This document shows, in pieces, positions 4,049-8,140 of a stretch of DNA of 8,140 nucleotides; the first letter of the stretch is position 1; each line of letters starts with the position of its first letter. Location: assembly GCA_035462845.1 (NCBI GenBank), contig DATHTV010000197.1, forward strand, positions 1 to 8,140, given 5' to 3'. This stretch comes from DASTQL01 sp035462845 (GTDB taxonomy: Bacteria; Actinomycetota; Actinomycetes; Jiangellales; Jiangellaceae). Both the position numbers and the translations under genes were made by a program. Below the pieces are notes generated by a model that worked only from the letters and a program-made list of their open reading frames with translations, was not told the DNA's origin and ran no database searches.

Positions 4049-5776
4049 ATGCCTGTGACGATCTCCACGGGAGAGGGCGCCGGGCGGTTGCTCGACGCGC
4101 TCACCGTGCTGCGCGGCCGGGTCGCCGACGTGCGCCTCCCGCTGCCGACACCCGGAACGGACGAGGCCGTCCGGGTCAGGCACGAGATCGTGGACCAGCT
4201 CGACGACTACGTGCTGCCCCGCCTCCGCGAGATCGACGCGCCCGTGCTGGCCGTGGTGGGCGGGTCGACCGGGGCGGGGAAGTCGACGCTGGTCAACACC
4301 CTCGTCGGCCGGCGGGTGAGCGAGACCGGCGTGCTCCGGCCGACCACGCGGTCACCGGTGCTCGTGCACCACCCGGCGGACGCGCCGTGGTTCCAGGGCG
4401 ACCGGGTGCTCCCCGGCCTGCCACGAGTCACCGGGGACGTGGGCGACCCGGGCAGCCTGCTGCTCGTCGCCGCGGAGTCCGTCCCCGTCGGGCTGGCGCT
4501 CCTCGACGCGCCCGACGTCGACTCGGTGGTCGCCGAGAACCGCGAGCTCGCCTCGCAGCTGCTCGCCGCCGCGGACCTGTGGCTCTTCGTCACCACGGCC
4601 GCCCGGTACGCCGACGCGGTCCCCTGGGACCTGCTGCGCGGCGCCGCCGCCCGCAGCGCGGCCGTGGCGGTGGTGATGGACCGGGTGCCGCCCGAGGCGG
4701 TCGGCGAGGTGATCCCGCACCTCGCCTCGATGCTGGCGAGGCACGGGCTCGGCGACGCCCCGCTCTTCGTCGTAGCCGAGGCCACCGTGGACGCCGACGG
4801 GCTGCTGCCCGCGGACGCGGTCGCCGACATCGGCGGCTGGCTGCGAGGGCTGGCCGGCGACGCCGCCGCCAGGGCCGAGGTCGTGCGGCGCACGCTGGAC
4901 GGGGCGGTCGAGGGTCTCGCCCGCCGCGCCCCCGTCGTGGCCCGGGCGGCCGACGAGCAGGCGGACACCGCGGCCCGGCTGCACACCGTCGCCGCCCAGG
5001 CGTACGCCGACGCCGTCGACGAGGTGGAGACCTCGCTCCGCGACGGCACTGTGCTGCGGGGCGAGGTGCTGGCCCGCTGGCAGGACTTCGTGGGGACGGG
5101 CGAGTTCTTCCGCTCCCTCGAGGAGCAGGTCGGCCGGCTCCGCGACCGGGTGGCGGCCGTGCTGCGTGGCCGGCCCGCCCCGGGGACCGAGGTCGAGGTC
5201 GCCATCGAGCACGGCCTGCAGGCCCTGCTCGTCGACGCGGCCGAGAGCGCCGCCGACCGAGCGACCCGGCAGTGGCGCGCCGACCCGGCCGGCGCCGCCC
5301 TGCTCGAGAGGGCCGACCTCGCCCGCGCCTCGCCCGACCTGCCGGACCGGTCCGCCGCGGCCGTCCGGGCCTGGCAGGGCGCCGTGCTCGACCTGGTCCG
5401 GACCGAGGGGGCGGACAAGCGCACCAGCGCGCGGTTCCTCTCGCTCGGCGTCAACGGCCTCGGGCTCGCCCTCATGATCGTCGTCTTCGCCTCGACCGGC
5501 GGGCTCACCGGCGCCGAGGTGGGCATCGCCGGCGGTACCGCCGTGGTCGGCCAGCGGCTGCTCGAGGCGGTCTTCGGCGACCAGGCGGTGCGGCGGCTCG
5601 CCGACCGGGCTCGGGCCGACCTGCGCAAGCGCAGCCGTGAGCTGTTCACCGAGGAGGCGGACCGCTTCACCGCGCTGGTCGAGGACCTCGGGCTGGACCC
5701 GGAGGCGGGCGCGCGTGTGCGCGACGGGGTCAACGGTGTCGACGCCGCCCGCATCTCGCGCGGGTGGGTGCGGTGA
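4049..5776 (+). CDS. Dynamin-like GTPase, first of pair (DynA/DynB type)
   Basis: A 575-residue membrane-associated GTPase. Walker A/G1 is GGSTGAGKST (71-80), G2 is PTT (98-100), and G3 is LLDAPDVDS (151-159) with Pro-Asp instead of the usual xxG. The expected N/TKxD G4 motif appears only as VMDRV (D211). Long helical, probably coiled-coil regions follow (about 280-460). A hydrophobic hairpin lies at 463-505 (NGLGLALMIVVFASTGG...GIAGGTAVVG) and a charged helix at the C terminus. This matches bacterial dynamin-like architecture; Streptomyces encodes such proteins as a DynA/DynB pair that stabilises FtsZ rings at sporulation septa. I give ATG 4049 as start. GTG 4055 is equally plausible, since AGGA (4043-4046) is 8 nt from it but only 2 nt from the ATG. 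Its stop overlaps the second GTPase by 4 bp. Confidence 0.88.
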   Translation: MPVTISTGEGAGRLLDALTVLRGRVADVRLPLPTPGTDEAVRVRHEIVDQLDDYVLPRLREIDAPVLAVVGGSTGAGKSTLVNTLVGRRVSETGVLRPTTRSPVLVHHPADAPWFQGDRVLPGLPRVTGDVGDPGSLLLVAAESVPVGLALLDAPDVDSVVAENRELASQLLAAADLWLFVTTAARYADAVPWDLLRGAAARSAAVAVVMDRVPPEAVGEVIPHLASMLARHGLGDAPLFVVAEATVDADGLLPADAVADIGGWLRGLAGDAAARAEVVRRTLDGAVEGLARRAPVVARAADEQADTAARLHTVAAQAYADAVDEVETSLRDGTVLRGEVLARWQDFVGTGEFFRSLEEQVGRLRDRVAAVLRGRPAPGTEVEVAIEHGLQALLVDAAESAADRATRQWRADPAGAALLERADLARASPDLPDRSAAAVRAWQGAVLDLVRTEGADKRTSARFLSLGVNGLGLALMIVVFASTGGLTGAEVGIAGGTAVVGQRLLEAVFGDQAVRRLADRARADLRKRSRELFTEEADRFTALVEDLGLDPEAGARVRDGVNGVDAARISRGWVR

Positions 5777-7389
5777 AGCACTCCCGCAGTGCGGCCCTGG
5801 CCGAGCGGCTCGAGGCCCTCGGGGTGGCCGCCGCGGCCGGTGAGGGCCGGGTGGCCGAAGTGGACGTGGCGCGCGCCAGGGCGGTCGTCGAGCGGGCGAC
5901 GGAGCGTAGTCAGCTCTCTGCCGAGCACACCGTGGTCGCGCTGGCCGGGGCGACGGGCAGCGGCAAGTCCTCGCTGTTCAACGAGATCACCGGTATCGAC
6001 CTGGCCCGGGTGGGAGTGCGGCGGCCGACCACGGCCGAGCCGCTGGCCTGCGTCTGGGGCGCCGAGGGGGCCGGGCCGCTCCTGGACTGGCTGGGCATCC
6101 CGCGCCGCCACCAGGTGTCACGGGAGAGCGCCCTGGACCCGGTCGCGCACGACAAGCTGCACGGTCTGGTCCTGCTCGACCTGCCCGACCACGACTCGAC
6201 CACGGTGGCGCACCGGATGGAGGTCGACCGGCTCGTCGGCATGGTGGACCTGCTCGTCTGGGTCGTCGACCCGCAGAAGTACGCCGACGCGGTCCTGCAC
6301 GAGCGCTACCTGCGCCCGCTGGCCGAGCACGCCGCCGTCACCGTCGTCGTCCTCAACCAGGTGGACCGGATCGCTCCCGAGGACCGGGCCCGCTGCGCGT
6401 CGGACCTGCGCCGCCTGCTCGAGGCCGACGGCCTCGGCCAGGTGGAGGTGCTGCCGGTCTCCGCCCGTACGGGGGAGGGGCTGGACGGTCTCACCAAGGT
6501 GGTCGAGCGGACGGTGCAGGACCGCCGGGCCGCGTACGACCGGTTGCTCGCCGACGCGGTCACGGCCGGCCGCCGTCTGCTGGCCGCGTCCGACGGCGAG
6601 GCCGCGGGGGTGGGCGACCGGGAGCGGCGCCGGCTCGTCGCGGGCCTGTCCGGTGCGGCGGGCGTCGACGCCGTCGTCGCCGCGGTGTCCCACTCGTACG
6701 CCATGCGGGCGCGGCAGGCGGCCGGCTGGCCGGTGACCCGGTGGCTGGGCCGGTTCCGGCCCGACCCGGTGCGCCGCCTGCGACTCGACCGGGGCGGCGC
6801 GGTGGACGCGGCGCTGGTCCGGACGTCCCTGCCCCAGGCCACGCCGGTGGCCCGCGCCCAGGCGGACTCGGCGGTCCGTGCCCTGGGCGACGCCGCATCC
6901 ATGGGCGCACCGCCCGCCTGGGTCGAGCCGATCCGGGCCGCGGCTCGGGACGCTTCCGGGGCGCTGCCGGACGCCTTGGACCAGGCGGTCGCGGGGACCG
7001 ACCTCGACGTCGACAGCAGGCCGGCATGGTGGGGGTTGCTCGGTGCCCTGCAGTCGCTGGTGCTCGGCGTGCTCGTCGTCGGCCTGCTGTGGCTGGTGGC
7101 GTACGGCGTCACCGGCTGGCTGCTGCTGCCCCAGCCACCGGTGCCGGAGTGGGGGCGGTTGCCGGTGCCCACGGCGCTGCTGGTCGGAGGGCTCTTCGGT
7201 GGCCTGGCGCTGAGCCTGGCGGCCCGGGTCGCCGCGTCGGTCGGTGCGCGCCGGCGCGGGGCACGGGCCCGGCGGCGGCTCGAGGCGGCCGTGGGGGTCG
7301 CGGCCGACCGGGTGGTCCTCGCCCCCGTGGCCGCCGAGGTCGAGCGGCTGCGGACCTGCCGGGAGGCCGCGCGCCGAGTGGTCGGCTGA
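5773..7389 (+). CDS. Dynamin-like/YfjP-type GTPase, second of pair
   Basis: A 538-residue GTPase related to, but distinct from, its upstream partner. Motifs are more canonical: G1 GATGSGKSS (59-67), G2 PTT (85-87), G3 LLDLPDHDS (134-142), G4 NQVD (195-198, an NKxD variant) and G5 SAR (230-232). A helical middle region follows. Two hydrophobic segments lie at about 421-452 and 465-490, then an Arg-rich cytoplasmic tail. The start is GTG 5773, whose GTGA overlaps the upstream stop, implying translational coupling and a fixed ratio of the two proteins. A GTG at 5764 is possible but not needed. Many actinobacterial homologues are annotated YfjP-family GTPase. The shared D-x-P-D G3 motif and the tight coupling support a hetero-oligomer acting at the membrane, probably at septa; this is inference. 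Confidence 0.88.
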   Translation: MKHSRSAALAERLEALGVAAAAGEGRVAEVDVARARAVVERATERSQLSAEHTVVALAGATGSGKSSLFNEITGIDLARVGVRRPTTAEPLACVWGAEGAGPLLDWLGIPRRHQVSRESALDPVAHDKLHGLVLLDLPDHDSTTVAHRMEVDRLVGMVDLLVWVVDPQKYADAVLHERYLRPLAEHAAVTVVVLNQVDRIAPEDRARCASDLRRLLEADGLGQVEVLPVSARTGEGLDGLTKVVERTVQDRRAAYDRLLADAVTAGRRLLAASDGEAAGVGDRERRRLVAGLSGAAGVDAVVAAVSHSYAMRARQAAGWPVTRWLGRFRPDPVRRLRLDRGGAVDAALVRTSLPQATPVARAQADSAVRALGDAASMGAPPAWVEPIRAAARDASGALPDALDQAVAGTDLDVDSRPAWWGLLGALQSLVLGVLVVGLLWLVAYGVTGWLLLPQPPVPEWGRLPVPTALLVGGLFGGLALSLAARVAASVGARRRGARARRRLEAAVGVAADRVVLAPVAAEVERLRTCREAARRVVG

Positions 7390-7430
7390 CCACCGTCCAG
7401 CCTGTGTGCGCGTCCACCCCGTGGCGCGAC

Positions 7431-7451
7431 CCCACGTGTGCCCCCACGTGT
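7431..7451. repeat. Tandem CCCACGTGT motifs upstream of ssb
   Basis: CCCACGTGT occurs at 7431-7439 and again at 7443-7451, 12 bp apart, each containing the palindrome CACGTG. The pair lies 42 bp after the second GTPase stop and about 120 bp before the SSB start. It resembles a tandem operator. The second copy overlaps the first DnaA-box-like site. Confidence 0.6.
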
Positions 7452-7485
7452 CCACAGGGCTGGGCGAGTCCGGGCGTCGTCCACA
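7448..7485 (+). promoter_or_regulatory. Two DnaA-box-like sites upstream of ssb
   Basis: GTGTCCACA (7448-7456) and TCGTCCACA (7477-7485) each differ by one base from the Streptomyces DnaA box TTGTCCACA. They are in the same orientation, 29 bp apart, in the gap upstream of the SSB gene. A weaker 6-of-9 match lies at 7410-7418. Binding by DnaA is a hypothesis. Confidence 0.35.
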
Positions 7486-7556
7486 GCGCCCGGCCGGGGC
7501 CTCGCGCGGGTGCCCGGTCCGGGACACCATCGAGGCCTCCTCACCCACTGATCCGC

Positions 7557-7562
7557 AGGAGG
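7557..7562 (+). promoter_or_regulatory. Shine-Dalgarno of the SSB gene
   Basis: A perfect AGGAGG lies 6 nt before the ATG at 7569, indicating efficient leadered translation and fixing the start. Confidence 0.85.
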
Positions 7563-7568
7563 CGCGAG

Positions 7569-8129
7569 ATGAGCGAGACCTACGTCACCGTGGCCGGCAA
7601 CGTCGCCACCGTCCCCGATCTCAAGGTCACGCAGTCGGGGGCGAGCTTCGTGAAGTTCCGGCTCGCCACGACGCCCCGCCGGCACGACCGCTCGACCGGT
7701 CGCTGGAACGACGGGCCGACCTCGTTCTACACCGTGACCTGCTGGCGCGGCCTGGCCGACAACGTCGCCTCCTCGCTCGGCAAGGGCGACCCGGTCGTCG
7801 TGGTCGGCCGGCTTCGGGTCAACACCTGGGAGACCGACCGTGCCTCCGGGACCACCGCCGAGATCGAGGGCGTGCACGTGGGGCACGACCTGAGCAAGGG
7901 GATCGCCCTGTTCCGCAAGGTCAAGCTCGCGCGGCCGGGCGACGGGGAGCGCCGAGCCCAGGGCGGTGGACCCGACCTCGAACGCGGTCACGCCGCGGAG
8001 GCCGGTCACGACCTCGCCGACGAGACCGACCCCTCCGACGAGCGGGTGGACGACCTCGCGGCCGAGTACGACAGCGGGCCGCTGGTGCCCCACGAGCCGG
8101 GCGGCGTGTCGCAGCACACCGCCGCCTGA
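7569..8129 (+). CDS. Single-stranded DNA-binding protein, paralogous short-tail type
   Basis: A 186-residue protein that should bind ssDNA as an OB-fold oligomer. The OB domain covers about residues 1-115: VTVAGNV (7-13), FVKFRLAT (27-34), TSFYTVTCWRGLADNVASSLGKGD (51-74), VVVVGRL (76-82) and a strand at AEIEGVHVGHDL (97-108). The tail is acidic (DLADETDPSDERVDDLAAEYD, 148-168) but ends GGVSQHTAA and lacks the DDDxPF tip that recruits repair and replication partners. The gene is not beside rpsF, rpsR and rplI, where the main actinobacterial ssb sits. It is therefore probably a second SSB; Streptomyces SsbB, which acts in chromosome segregation during sporulation, is a plausible analogue. It lies 179 bp downstream of the GTPase pair with its own ribosome binding site and possible regulatory motifs. 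Confidence 0.92.
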   Translation: MSETYVTVAGNVATVPDLKVTQSGASFVKFRLATTPRRHDRSTGRWNDGPTSFYTVTCWRGLADNVASSLGKGDPVVVVGRLRVNTWETDRASGTTAEIEGVHVGHDLSKGIALFRKVKLARPGDGERRAQGGGPDLERGHAAEAGHDLADETDPSDERVDDLAAEYDSGPLVPHEPGGVSQHTAA

Positions 8130-8140
8130 CCGGCGCGCGG

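Noticed and set aside
4207..6111. 634-codon minus-strand frame opposite the two GTPases
   Set aside because: It is Ser/Arg/Ala-rich with no motifs and lies antisense to two clear GTPase genes.
7489..7498. Palindrome CCCGGCCGGG upstream of ssb
   Set aside because: Short GC-only palindromes are expected often at this base composition; no second copy or supporting context.
6306..8117. 603-codon minus-strand frame across the second GTPase and SSB
   Set aside because: Low-complexity antisense shadow that spans two well-supported genes and their intergenic gap.

Overview
The window is very GC-rich DNA from a high-GC actinobacterium. Evidence for this is the frequent GTG start codons, leaderless-looking promoters of the TAnnnT type, an orn gene next to tRNA-His, and a pair of dynamin-like GTPases followed by a short single-stranded DNA-binding protein. 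A Geodermatophilales-type host (Blastococcus, Geodermatophilus, Modestobacter) is my impression from protein flavour and from the repeat cluster. It is an inference that cannot be proved from 8 kb.

Left part (1-1368), all on the minus strand in transcription order: tRNA-Arg(TCT), a 107-residue two-helix membrane protein of unknown function, oligoribonuclease (orn), tRNA-His(GTG). The four genes are closely packed and co-directional, so tRNA and mRNA units may share transcripts. tRNA-His also has its own candidate -10 (TATACT).

Middle part (1369-4048): a PrsW-type intramembrane metalloprotease (plus strand) diverges from tRNA-Arg. It converges on a minus-strand pair: a PEBP/YbhB-like protein and, downstream of it, a YbaK/EbsC-like aminoacyl-tRNA deacylase homologue. 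The 144-bp gap between the convergent stop codons holds a terminator-like hairpin and a cluster of four palindromic repeats spaced 30-32 bp apart. This is the most unusual non-coding structure in the window.

Right part (4049-8129), plus strand: two different membrane-anchored dynamin-like GTPases whose genes overlap by 4 bp (GTGA), then a 179-bp gap with repeated CCCACGTGT motifs and two DnaA-box-like sites, then a paralogous, short-tailed SSB. The two-GTPase layout resembles the DynA/DynB pair that supports FtsZ rings in Streptomyces sporulation septation. An SSB next door suggests a link between membrane or septum events and the chromosome. That functional link is inference.

Most genes here are ordinary actinobacterial housekeeping or conserved genes. 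I did not find a clear new defence or mobile system. The best leads are the phased palindrome cluster, the GTPase pair plus SSB module with its upstream motifs, and the deviating active-site residues in the YbaK-like protein and the first GTPase.
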